Part shown: one piece after another, positions 45,024 to 55,059 of the stretch
How the letters are laid out: each line of letters begins with the position of its first letter
How positions within the stretch are numbered: the stretch's first letter is position 1
Assembly (NCBI GenBank): GCA_017985985.1
Contig: JAGNWK010000008.1
Span: forward strand, 1 to 55,059
Direction: 5' to 3'
DNA length: 55,059 nt
From: Oligoflexales bacterium
GTDB lineage: Bacteria; Bdellovibrionota_B; Oligoflexia; Oligoflexales; Bog-1112
Made by a program: the position numbers and the translations under genes
Notes under the pieces: generated by a model
What the model was told of the DNA's origin: nothing
Databases searched by the model: none
The model's input: the letters and a program-made list of their open reading frames with translations, nothing else

Positions 45024-45577
45024 TCCCTTTGAAAGAAAGTCAGCAAAATATCAAAAAAAACATGGAGGACCTAGCTCCTGGAGTTCAAAAACTAAGATCC
45101 GTTAATCTTTTTGATTATTTGACAGATGAGGAGCTTACAAAATTTTATTCCCTGGGCACTGTGAGGCAATTTCAAGAAAAATCTCACATTATCGTAGAAG
45201 GAGAACCCTCTCGTGGACTGTATGTTGTGATTCAAGGTCTGGTTTCTATTTATAAACGAGATCTCTCGACCGACCACATGATAAGACTAGCGTTTCTAGA
45301 GGAGGGTCACTCTTTCGGTGAAATCTCACTTTTTGATGATGCCCCTCGCTCTGCTACAGCTCTCGCTGAAAACTCCTGCTCTTTGTTCCATCTTGAGCAG
45401 GAAATTTTTCAAAAAAATTTAGACGAGACCGGGGATCACCTCAAATCGCGTTTCTATCAAAAGTGTGCAGAAGAAATGGCCAAGCGATTCCGACAGCAAA
45501 ATAGCGACTACGTCATATCACAAAATCTTCTTTGGAAACATGCCCTCAAGAACGAAAAAGCAACCAAAGCGACTTAG
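44993..45577 (+). CDS. Cyclic-nucleotide-binding domain protein without DNA-binding domain
   Basis: 194 residues. A CRP-like cNMP-binding fold spans about 38-155: [40 protein letters not shown] and [20 protein letters not shown], which contains the phosphate-binding cassette ([13 protein letters not shown]). The C-terminus is helical and basic, without a helix-turn-helix, so it is not a normal CRP/FNR regulator. The start could be ATG 44993, overlapping the synthase gene, or ATG 45062, where the domain begins. A link between cyclic nucleotide and sulfur amino-acid metabolism is possible but is inference. Confidence 0.75.
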   Translation: MDERTQLQGLIPLKESQQNIKKNMEDLAPGVQKLRSVNLFDYLTDEELTKFYSLGTVRQFQEKSHIIVEGEPSRGLYVVIQGLVSIYKRDLSTDHMIRLAFLEEGHSFGEISLFDDAPRSATALAENSCSLFHLEQEIFQKNLDETGDHLKSRFYQKCAEEMAKRFRQQNSDYVISQNLLWKHALKNEKATKAT

Positions 45578-45596
45578 ATTTTGGTTTTTGCAAGTA

Positions 45597-45626
45597 GGGG
45601 TCAGGGGAAAACCTTGCCCTGACCCC
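45597..45626. terminator. GC-rich hairpin between convergent CNB-protein and gltX genes
   Basis: GGGGTCAGGG (45597-45606) and CCCTGACCCC (45617-45626) form a perfect 10-bp stem with a 10-nt loop between two convergent genes. No T-run follows. Directly after it, 45627-45659 carries TTCGAC...GTCGAA ends around CCTGAGCGGA, a type of sequence seen as dispersed intergenic repeats in many genomes. Confidence 0.5.
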
Positions 45627-45688
45627 GTTCGACGGAGCCAGCCCTGAGCGGAGTCGAATAGGTGCGCAGCTGGTTCCCCAGAAAAGCT

Positions 45689-47131
45689 CTACAGAGAAGA
45701 AAGGCTCTTTATAGCTTCTTTTAAGCGAAGTCGAACACAGTCTCTACCCAAAACCTCCATTGTTTTTGCGAGTGGAGGTGAATCCAATCGGCCGGTAACA
45801 ACAAGCCGAATGGGCATTAAGTATTCTTTTGCCTTCCATTTTAATTTTTTTCTATGCTTTTCCATGACATCTTGAATATGAATCATTTCCCAAACATACT
45901 GCTCATCGAGTTCGTCCAGTAGTTCTTCGAGCATAGATGCAATTTGCTCTTTAGGCACACCTTCAACTAAGATTTGATTCCAATCAAAAGTAACAGAGCC
46001 GCTAAAAAAGAAATCATTCTTATCGATAAACTGCTCCATGGTCTCGAGGCGCTCACTGACCAGCGGATGAATTTTTTTCAAATAATCGCGAGTAAAGACC
46101 TCTTCTCTTAAGTGGTCAGCAAATTCGTCTGAAGACATCTTCTGAATGTAGATCTGATTCATCCAGACAAGTTTTTGAATATCAAAAACAGGGCCTCCCA
46201 AATGGATATCCTTTATATCAAATTTCTCCATCATCTCGGACAGACTAAATATTTCTTGGCTACCAGAATAAGCCCAGCCCATCAGAGCAAGGAAATTGAG
46301 CATAGCCTTGGGAAGTATTCCCTTGCGGCGATAATAGTTGAGAGACACATGATTTTTACGCTTCGATATCTTAGATCTGTCTGAATTTCTAAGAAGTGGA
46401 AGGTGGACAAAGTGAGGAATATCCCAGCCAAAAGCTTGATAAAGAAGTATGTGCTTAGGAGTTGAAGAAATCCACTCTTCTGCCCTCATGACATGGGAAA
46501 TTCGCATCAAATGATCATCTACAACATTCGCAAGATGATAGGTTGGAAAGCCATCGGACTTGATAAGAACCTGATCATCGAGCTGCTCATTTTCAATCTC
46601 AATTTTTCCACGAATGAGATCATAAAAAGAGGTGACCCCCCCTATAGGAATTTTTAATCGAATCACATACGGAGAACTTTTTAGCATCTTGGCATCAACA
46701 TCGGCCTTAGATAGGTTGCGACACTTCCTATCATAAGACGTCATCACTCCTTCCTGTTTTTGCTTATCTCGAAGCTCATCTAATCTTTCTGATGTACAAA
46801 AACAACGATAAGCAAAGCCGTCGTTTAAAAGCTTTTCTGCATGTTGCCGATGGATATGTCGTCTCTCCGACTGTCGATAGGGTCCGTAGGGTCCTCCCTT
46901 ATCCGGACCTTCCTCCCACTTCAATCCAAGCCACTTCAAGCTTGCCATGATGCTTTCTTCACTAGAAGCCCGAGATCGTAGTTGGTCTGTGTCCTCTATC
47001 CTTAAGATGAGATCCCCAGCTCGCTGTTTTGTAAAAATATAATTAAATAGAGCCACGTAAGCTAAGCCCACATGAGGGTCCCCTGTAGGGGAAGGCGCTA
47101 TCCTAACTCTCACTTTTTCAAATCCATCCAT
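45689..47131 (-). CDS. gltX: Glutamyl-tRNA synthetase
   Basis: 480 residues. The HIGH-equivalent motif is APSPTGDPHVG (about residues 12-22) and the KMSKS-equivalent is SKISKRKNHVS. The Rossmann core (RIEDTDQLRSRASSEESIM, MRAEEWISSTPKHILLYQAF) and the C-terminal anticodon-binding helices (MEVLGRDCVRLRLKEAI) are complete. It charges tRNA(Glu), and possibly tRNA(Gln). ATG 47131 is preceded by AAGGTGGG at a good distance, so the GTG at 47143 is not needed. Single gene. Confidence 0.95.
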   Translation of the reverse strand: MDGFEKVRVRIAPSPTGDPHVGLAYVALFNYIFTKQRAGDLILRIEDTDQLRSRASSEESIMASLKWLGLKWEEGPDKGGPYGPYRQSERRHIHRQHAEKLLNDGFAYRCFCTSERLDELRDKQKQEGVMTSYDRKCRNLSKADVDAKMLKSSPYVIRLKIPIGGVTSFYDLIRGKIEIENEQLDDQVLIKSDGFPTYHLANVVDDHLMRISHVMRAEEWISSTPKHILLYQAFGWDIPHFVHLPLLRNSDRSKISKRKNHVSLNYYRRKGILPKAMLNFLALMGWAYSGSQEIFSLSEMMEKFDIKDIHLGGPVFDIQKLVWMNQIYIQKMSSDEFADHLREEVFTRDYLKKIHPLVSERLETMEQFIDKNDFFFSGSVTFDWNQILVEGVPKEQIASMLEELLDELDEQYVWEMIHIQDVMEKHRKKLKWKAKEYLMPIRLVVTGRLDSPPLAKTMEVLGRDCVRLRLKEAIKSLSSL

Positions 47132-47218
47132 GAAACCACCCACCTTCTTGAAGTTCGTCTGATATCTTTCTTTTTAAAAAAACCATAAAATATTTAAAAC
47201 TCCTACTTGATCAGGTCT

Positions 47219-47977
47219 ATGTTCTTTTACCGTTTATCGAGAGGAAATTTTATTCGAAACTTTGTTTTTTATCTGCTGGTTAGCGTATTCCTTCACCACG
47301 TCCTTCCTCAAAAAGCCTTCGGGTCGACGGAAAGGGAAGAAAAGGAAAATATATATCATTTTTTTGAAACCCTAGGAAATCTCAATCAAATTCATCCACT
47401 TGAAACAGCAGCATCCCATCCTGATAACCGTTACTTCCTTGGAATTTCGCTGGAAAATCACCTTCTCCGAGAACTGACGGAGGAACCCAGCGAGAGCGGG
47501 CCTCCTGGTTCGCTCAACGCAACTAGGATTTGGCTTATTAAGAGCCTGTTCTATCCTCTCGATTTTGGTCTCGGTCTGGGAGAAGTTGAAAAGCTGGGTC
47601 TTAGATCCATGTCTTTTTTCTTGCAAGCCACCCTTTTTGAAAAATTTAGAACACCTGCCCTTGCTCTTCGAATGGGTTGGAGCCGTCTCGCTAACAAAAC
47701 AGAAACCCAAGTCAGTACGATATCCTCACACCTCATCGGCAGTTGGGGCTGGAAGCAGCTTAGCATCTTCTCAGACCTAGCTCTTTATTTCCACTCCTCA
47801 CAGCTACAGATCATTCATAATGTTGACCCGGAGCAGAGTCTCTACTCGTGGCGAGAGCATTCCGCTAGTCTTGGATTAGCTTTCCAAATTATCCCAGGAC
47901 GTTTGCTCCTCAGTACCGAAATACAAACATCAAACTCATCTCAATCGAGTAGGCTCAAACTAAGTTTGGATCTCTAA
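47219..47977 (+). CDS. Exported barrel-like protein of unknown function
   Basis: 252 residues from ATG 47219 (a TTG 12 bp earlier is possible). A signal sequence (FVFYLLVSVFLHHVLPQKAF) is followed by alternating hydrophobic strands (LRSMSFFLQATLF, LALRMGWSRL, GWKQLSIFSDLALYF, ASLGLAFQIIPGRLLLSTEI) and a final SSRLKLSLDL, suggesting an outer-membrane or periplasmic beta structure. No family recognised. It is 71 nt ahead of a second exported beta-rich protein on the same strand. Confidence 0.6.
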   Translation: MFFYRLSRGNFIRNFVFYLLVSVFLHHVLPQKAFGSTEREEKENIYHFFETLGNLNQIHPLETAASHPDNRYFLGISLENHLLRELTEEPSESGPPGSLNATRIWLIKSLFYPLDFGLGLGEVEKLGLRSMSFFLQATLFEKFRTPALALRMGWSRLANKTETQVSTISSHLIGSWGWKQLSIFSDLALYFHSSQLQIIHNVDPEQSLYSWREHSASLGLAFQIIPGRLLLSTEIQTSNSSQSSRLKLSLDL

Positions 47978-48048
47978 AAGTACCTGGGATCAAGTTTTCC
48001 ATGTTAAAATTAGGAAGGAACGAAAAACCGTCTCTGAGGAAGCCTGCT

Positions 48049-49110
48049 ATGCAAAAGTCAAGAATAAGACCTATTCATTTAGAATTCTTGTTTTTTCTTC
48101 TTCTTTTTACAAGTCAGAAAACTTTTGCAGATTCCGTGACTGAAGTCGATGAGGCAAAAGGCAAAATTCATGTAGATGTCGGCTCTGATTCAGGGTTTAC
48201 AAAAGGTGCCGCAGTCTGTTTCTTCGATGAAAATAAAGCTAAAGTGGGTTGTGGTAAAGTTAAAGCTGCCAAGCCTGCTGAGTCTCTGGTCAAGGTCAGT
48301 AAAAAAACAGCTCCTAAAATTAAAGCTGGCTTTAAGGTTGCCCTGAAAGAAGGAAGCACTCCCCCAGCTGGAACAACTTCATCGGCCCCTTCAGGCTTCA
48401 TGTCCATAAGAGCTTTTACGTTCCTCGCTCCTCTCTCTACTTCTAAGTTCAACAATATTTCTTATTATGCACCAGAAACCTCAGCGAAGACGGTAGACAC
48501 CCTCTGGCAAGCAAGCGGAACCACAAGTAGTATTGACATCGGAAAAGGCTTCGGAGGTGAGGTGGAGTTTAGTAAATTTCACATAGCTGCCGGTTTGAAA
48601 TATGGTCTCTATCAAACTTACAGCTCAGCAGGTGTAGATCCAGCCACTCTCACCGCAGGCAAGGAGAACTTACTTTTAAATACAGAAATAACAAGTAGCT
48701 CCCTTAGTTTTTATGGGGACTATACAAGTATCCTGAGTATGATGGGTGTAAGTATCGGGGCAGGTTTAGACATCGACATGAATACTGTGACCTTGACAGG
48801 AACTCAAAAGGATAGCAATGGTGCTATTGATGACGTGACTGCCTACTCCCTGACCTCAAGCCTTACCGTCATTTCTTTACGCTTTCCTGTTCGCTACACC
48901 TATCGTTTCGGCTCAGCCGGACTCTTTGCGGGTCTAACAGCGCTCCTACCGGTGTCAGGCACAGCGAGCGGCACCCCCTCCATCGACGACCCCAATTCAA
49001 GCCTGATGAACGGAGATACAGGCCCTGACGTCGACCTCACTACACAGTTAGGACATGGCAAAAACTCCTTCGGTTTAGAGATCCTCATCGGCGGAAGTTT
49101 CAGCTTCTAA
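48049..49110 (+). CDS. Outer-membrane beta-barrel-like protein with N-terminal periplasmic domain
   Basis: 353 residues. Signal peptide (FLFFLLLFTSQKTFA), a small domain of about 80 residues (VDEAKGKIHVDVGSDSGFTK, CFFDENKAKVGCGKVKAAK) that resembles the DUF- or SH3-like folds using a GxxxGxxV pattern, a Pro/Ser linker (PPAGTTSSAPSG), then a beta-strand-rich region ending in FGLEILIGGSFSF with a C-terminal Phe typical of BAM substrates. ATG 48049 has GAGGA eight bases upstream and is preferred to ATG 48001. Function unknown. Confidence 0.65.
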   Translation: MQKSRIRPIHLEFLFFLLLFTSQKTFADSVTEVDEAKGKIHVDVGSDSGFTKGAAVCFFDENKAKVGCGKVKAAKPAESLVKVSKKTAPKIKAGFKVALKEGSTPPAGTTSSAPSGFMSIRAFTFLAPLSTSKFNNISYYAPETSAKTVDTLWQASGTTSSIDIGKGFGGEVEFSKFHIAAGLKYGLYQTYSSAGVDPATLTAGKENLLLNTEITSSSLSFYGDYTSILSMMGVSIGAGLDIDMNTVTLTGTQKDSNGAIDDVTAYSLTSSLTVISLRFPVRYTYRFGSAGLFAGLTALLPVSGTASGTPSIDDPNSSLMNGDTGPDVDLTTQLGHGKNSFGLEILIGGSFSF

Positions 49111-49117
49111 TCCTCAG

Positions 49118-50170
49118 CTATCGAAAACCAGCAAGAAAGTTACCCATCTCCTGACGAAACGAAGTCATCCATGGCGCCTGCCGTGAACTTATAATGCGGT
49201 TGGTCAGGATGATTTGAAACTCAGCTCGCTCTGGTGAAGCCCAAAAAGAAACCCCCGTAAAGCCCAGGTGTCCTAGCTGCAAATCCTGCCCAACCCTCGA
49301 GCACTTCCAGCCTAATACATTCGGCATTTCAGAACCTTCTGTAAGCTTGAACTTGCATTTGTCTGTAAAATATCGACCTAGGTCTGAACTCAGGTAAGCG
49401 TCCAAAAATTTGACAAGCCCTCGCCCAGAACCAAAGAGACCTGCGTGCCCGCTGATACCCCCCATAGCAGCTGAGTTCTCATCGTGAACCTCTCCACACA
49501 AGATCCTTTGCCTTATCCTACAGAAAGCAGAGGGGACAAATTGCTCCTTCGAAAGGCTCTGGAGCTGATCCGAAAAAGCTAGGGGACTATCCCTAAAACC
49601 AAGAGATACCCGACAAAACCTATGAAAAATTTTAGAAAGATCCTCTTTTGCCAAAATCTCCTGGATAAGGCCAAGGAGTATAAAACCCACGTCACTATAG
49701 ACGTAGGCTTTTTCCTTCAAAGCAGACTCCCGAGCGATCGTGTTCAAGCGGGAGATCAGATAAGTTCGATTCTCTAGCCAATCAAAGCAGGAAACAGGAA
49801 GTCTCCCCAGCCAAAAATTTCTCCAGGCTGGAAGACCAGAACGATGAGAGAGCAGGGAGTCGACACTGAGATGCTTAAGCTCGTCGGATAAACCCGGCAG
49901 ATCACCCAGAAGGTGGGCTACACGAGCCTCCTCTGTCTCCCCTCGGTCGAGCAACATCTTCAGCGTTAACGGCGTGGTCGCTAGAGCCTTTGTGAGGCTC
50001 GCTAGATCGTATTTCAGGTCGGGGTCGGTATTTGACCATTCGTGTATCGATAAATCGGAACCAAACTGCCCACAGGCCACGTAGCAAGAGGTCATTTTTT
50101 TCTGAATAAGATAAGGCTGAACCAGGGCCTCAGCCCCTCTTCTGAATTCATTGCGACGACTCTCAGCCAT
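49118..50170 (-). CDS. Serine hydrolase of the beta-lactamase/penicillin-binding-protein fold
   Basis: 350 residues, class C-like (PF00144). The nucleophile motif SxxK is SLTK in YDLASLTKALATTPL, the Tyr motif is YSDVGFILLGL (YxD in place of YxN), and the third motif position is GHLGFTGVSFWA. GISGHAGLFGSGRGLVKFLD is a typical family segment. No signal peptide, so it may act in the cytoplasm as an esterase or peptidase. ATG 50170 is chosen; a GTG at 50224 would add 18 Pro/Ser-rich residues. It is convergent with the barrel-like gene, with a 7-nt gap. Confidence 0.8.
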   Translation of the reverse strand: MAESRRNEFRRGAEALVQPYLIQKKMTSCYVACGQFGSDLSIHEWSNTDPDLKYDLASLTKALATTPLTLKMLLDRGETEEARVAHLLGDLPGLSDELKHLSVDSLLSHRSGLPAWRNFWLGRLPVSCFDWLENRTYLISRLNTIARESALKEKAYVYSDVGFILLGLIQEILAKEDLSKIFHRFCRVSLGFRDSPLAFSDQLQSLSKEQFVPSAFCRIRQRILCGEVHDENSAAMGGISGHAGLFGSGRGLVKFLDAYLSSDLGRYFTDKCKFKLTEGSEMPNVLGWKCSRVGQDLQLGHLGFTGVSFWASPERAEFQIILTNRIISSRQAPWMTSFRQEMGNFLAGFR

Positions 50171-50233
50171 ACTCAGACCCACACAAGAGGGAGGAGAGTG
50201 TGGGGGAAGTGAATGGCCCCTCACAAGAATCTA

Positions 50234-52693
50234 CTATTCTTCTATCGAAGCCTCTAGTTCTGGAACATCTAGTTCTATTTTATCGAGACCTATGACCTTC
50301 TCACCTGGATCTAGGCTCATAAGCCGAACCCCCTGAGTTAATCTGCCAATCAGTCCGATTTCCTTCACATCAAATCTCATCAGTTTTCCAGAAGAAGTGA
50401 TGATCATGATTTGATCCTGATCGCCAACTTGGCAAATCCCAACAACAGGACCATTCCTTTCCGTAACCTTGATGGTGTAGATACCCTTTCCACCCCTCGT
50501 CTGCTCTCTATATTCGTCAAGCAGGGTTCTCTTCCCGTAGCCATTCTCACAGAAGGACAAGATGGAAGATTGGGCTTCTGCTCTGATCACCTCCAAGCCC
50601 ACAACATAGTCTCCTTCGTCGGAAAACCGTATGCCTGTGACCCCTCTGGAGGCTCTTCCTACCGAACGAATATCATCTTGATTGAAACGAATCGCCTTGC
50701 CTTGTCTTGTCGCAATCAGAATTTCATCTAGTTTTGAACTCAAGGCACAACCGATCAGTGAGTCTCCCTCTTCAAGTTTCAAACCTATGATGCCATTCGA
50801 ACGAAGGTTGGCATAAGCCATCAGTTCTGTTTTTTTAATGTAACCACTTTTGGTCACAGAAAGAATAAACTGATCTTCTGTAAATTCCTTAACAGCTAAG
50901 AAAGAGACAACCCTCTCTGAGTTCGCTAATTTTATAAGATTAGCAAAATGACAACCCCTACTTCGAAGCTTGGCCTCTGGAATTTGATACACTTTTAAAT
51001 TGTAAACTTTTCCCGTGTCTGTAAAGCAAAGTAAGTTTTGGTGATTGGTTGTGATAAACATATTTTGGACAAAGTCTTCATCCTTTGTCAACATGCCACT
51101 GCGTCCCTTACCCCCTCGCTTTTGAGCAACAATCTCACTCAGAGCTGTTCTTTTTACATAGCCAGAGTGTGTAATGGTCACAGACACTTCTTCATTTGCA
51201 ACCAGACTCTCCATGCTAAATTCATCAGCCGCATCGGTAAAAATCGTTGTCCGACGTAGGTCTCCAAACTTCTTTCTAACCTCATCCAAATCTTCTAAGA
51301 TGATCTGAGTAATGCGCTTATCGTCTTGTAGGATCCCTTGTAAATCTCGAATTTCACCCATGATGAACTCGAAATCTTTAACGATCTTGTCCCGTTCAAG
51401 AGCAGTCAGTCGAGCCAATCTCATATCTAAGATAGCCTTCGCTTGAAGATCGGAGAGATCGAAATTCAAGACAAGGCTTTCATGTGCTGTCGCAGTGTCT
51501 GGTGATTGCCGAATGATTTGAATAACTTCATCAGCATTTTCAACAGCTTTTTTCAATCCAAGAAGTAAATGAGCTTTTTCCTCATTTTTCCTCAAAAGAA
51601 ATGAGGTCCTTCTCAGAACAACTTCTTTCCTATGCTGATAAAATTCTGCGAACACCTCTTTCAAACTTAGAATTCTGGGCATCCCTCGTACCAATGCCAC
51701 AAAATTGATCCCAAAGCTCACTTGCATTTGGGTAGATTTATAGAGGTTGTTTAGAATCACTTCCGCTGACTCACCCCTTCGCACATCGATCGCAATTCTT
51801 ATTTCTTTCTTCGCTGATTCATCACGAATATCTATGATGCCTTCTATTTTCTTCGTATTGACCAGCTCAGCTATCTTCTCTATCAATCGTGATTTATTAA
51901 CCTGAAAAGGAATTTCAGTGATAATGATCTGTTCTTTACCTGCAGATTTCGAGTCTTCGATGTGGGCCTTGGCACGGATGATCACCGATCCCCGTCCCGT
52001 CCTGTAGGCGTCCCTAATTCCAGATATACCGTGAATTTCTGCAGCAGTCGGGAAGTCAGGCCCTTTCAGATGCACCATCAGCTCATCTATGGTAATATCC
52101 TGATTTTTTATGTACTCCTCAAGAGCACATATAACTTCCGTCAGGTTATGGGGAGGGATGTTGGTGGCCATACCAACAGCAATACCAGATGAACCATTCA
52201 CCAATAGATTGGGGATTCTTGAAGGGAGTACAACTGGTTCAATATCTTTATTGTCGTAGTTCGGAACAAAGTCGACAGTCTCTTTCTCTAAATCACTGAG
52301 AAGATATTCGCTGAACTCGTCCATCCTTGATTCGGTATAACGCATCGCAGCTGCGGAGTCACCGTCGATAGAACCAAAGTTCCCTTGTCCATCAATCAGT
52401 GGATATCGCAGTGAAAAATCCTGAGCCATTCGAACCATGGCTTCGTAAACAGGACTGTCTCCATGGGGGTGATACTTACCGATAACATCCCCGACTATCC
52501 TCGCAGATTTCAAGTAGGGTTTATTATGAAAATTGTTTAAACCCTGCATTGCATACAAAATGCGTCTGTGTACTGGCTTTAAACCATCACGAATATCTGG
52601 AAGAGCGCGAGAAACAATCACACTCATCGAATAATCTAAAAAAGATGTTTTAATCTCTTGTTCGATGGGGATTTGCACAACATTATTTGCCAT
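50234..52693 (-). CDS. gyrA: DNA gyrase subunit A
   Basis: 819 residues, full length. The catalytic Tyr119 lies in [10 protein letters not shown]. The quinolone-region residues are Ser80 and Glu84 in [17 protein letters not shown], a sensitive-type arrangement. The C-terminal DNA-wrapping propeller carries the GyrA box [10 protein letters not shown] (about 545) and repeated VIGLD/GVRLMSL blades, and ends in a short acidic tail. ATG 52693 has GGGAAGG upstream. It follows gyrB after 20 nt in one operon. Confidence 0.97.
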   Translation of the reverse strand: MANNVVQIPIEQEIKTSFLDYSMSVIVSRALPDIRDGLKPVHRRILYAMQGLNNFHNKPYLKSARIVGDVIGKYHPHGDSPVYEAMVRMAQDFSLRYPLIDGQGNFGSIDGDSAAAMRYTESRMDEFSEYLLSDLEKETVDFVPNYDNKDIEPVVLPSRIPNLLVNGSSGIAVGMATNIPPHNLTEVICALEEYIKNQDITIDELMVHLKGPDFPTAAEIHGISGIRDAYRTGRGSVIIRAKAHIEDSKSAGKEQIIITEIPFQVNKSRLIEKIAELVNTKKIEGIIDIRDESAKKEIRIAIDVRRGESAEVILNNLYKSTQMQVSFGINFVALVRGMPRILSLKEVFAEFYQHRKEVVLRRTSFLLRKNEEKAHLLLGLKKAVENADEVIQIIRQSPDTATAHESLVLNFDLSDLQAKAILDMRLARLTALERDKIVKDFEFIMGEIRDLQGILQDDKRITQIILEDLDEVRKKFGDLRRTTIFTDAADEFSMESLVANEEVSVTITHSGYVKRTALSEIVAQKRGGKGRSGMLTKDEDFVQNMFITTNHQNLLCFTDTGKVYNLKVYQIPEAKLRSRGCHFANLIKLANSERVVSFLAVKEFTEDQFILSVTKSGYIKKTELMAYANLRSNGIIGLKLEEGDSLIGCALSSKLDEILIATRQGKAIRFNQDDIRSVGRASRGVTGIRFSDEGDYVVGLEVIRAEAQSSILSFCENGYGKRTLLDEYREQTRGGKGIYTIKVTERNGPVVGICQVGDQDQIMIITSSGKLMRFDVKEIGLIGRLTQGVRLMSLDPGEKVIGLDKIELDVPELEASIEE

Positions 52694-52713
52694 CAGAATC
52701 GACCTTCCCTACT

Positions 52714-55059
<2,346 letters not shown>

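Noticed and set aside
50234..52693. Quinolone-resistance mutation in GyrA
   Set aside because: The key positions are Ser80 and Glu84, an arrangement found in many sensitive bacteria.

Overview
The window comes from the chromosome of a Gram-negative bacterium. It carries a complete pilMNOPQ operon with an outer-membrane secretin, several exported proteins that look like outer-membrane barrels, a PilP lipoprotein, and adjacent gyrB and gyrA. The base composition is moderately AT-rich. A delta-proteobacterial or Bdellovibrionota/Oligoflexia-like origin would fit the gene mix, but that is a guess; nothing here fixes the taxon. I saw no rRNA gene, tRNA gene or CRISPR array.

Positions 1 to about 13,350 are an accessory, decaying region. 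Broken transposases of at least four families occur here (IS256, IS91, IS66, IS4/Tn5-like), with a tyrosine-recombinase remnant, an intact REP-associated-type (HUH) transposase, two copies of a TA-flanked miniature element with inverted ends, and several tandem repeats. Between them lie resistance-like or toxin/antitoxin-like genes. These are a P-loop kinase in two copies (one decapitated and carrying a stop), a frameshifted MepB, a double GNAT acetyltransferase, an APH-type phosphotransferase and a decayed DUF4160/DUF2442 pair. Exported or membrane proteins here are an ankyrin protein, a small secreted protein and a DUF4105 membrane protein. An S66 (MccF/LdcA-like) peptidase closes the block.

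Positions 13,517 to 25,065 hold two runs of co-directional genes. The first is AMP/thymidine phosphorylase, a PRPP-synthetase homologue, an acetyl-CoA hydrolase/transferase, and a large multicopper oxidase with a His/Met-rich insert and a barrel-like C-terminal extension. The second has its own promoter-like site and encodes two long GH130-related proteins (apparently three to four propeller units in total) followed by a TIGR01777 epimerase fused to an SRPBCC domain.

Positions 25,182 to 36,155 are mostly single housekeeping or transport genes: CorA, photolyase, old-yellow-enzyme reductase, TMEM175-like channel, nitroreductase, GT39-type membrane glycosyltransferase, DMT exporter, NCS2 purine permease and an aminotransferase.

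Positions 36,123 to 43,917 are the minus-strand type IV pilus operon pilM-N-O-P-Q. It continues with tightly coupled genes for an exported protein and a TPR-like protein, and ends in aroQ. PilQ has unusual Asn/Gln-rich tracts encoded by DNA microsatellites. A palindrome-rich spacer separates the operon from a divergent cysteine-synthase-like gene that overlaps a cyclic-nucleotide-binding protein gene. The window ends with gltX, two exported barrel-like proteins, a serine beta-lactamase-fold hydrolase, gyrA and the 3' part of gyrB, which runs off the end.
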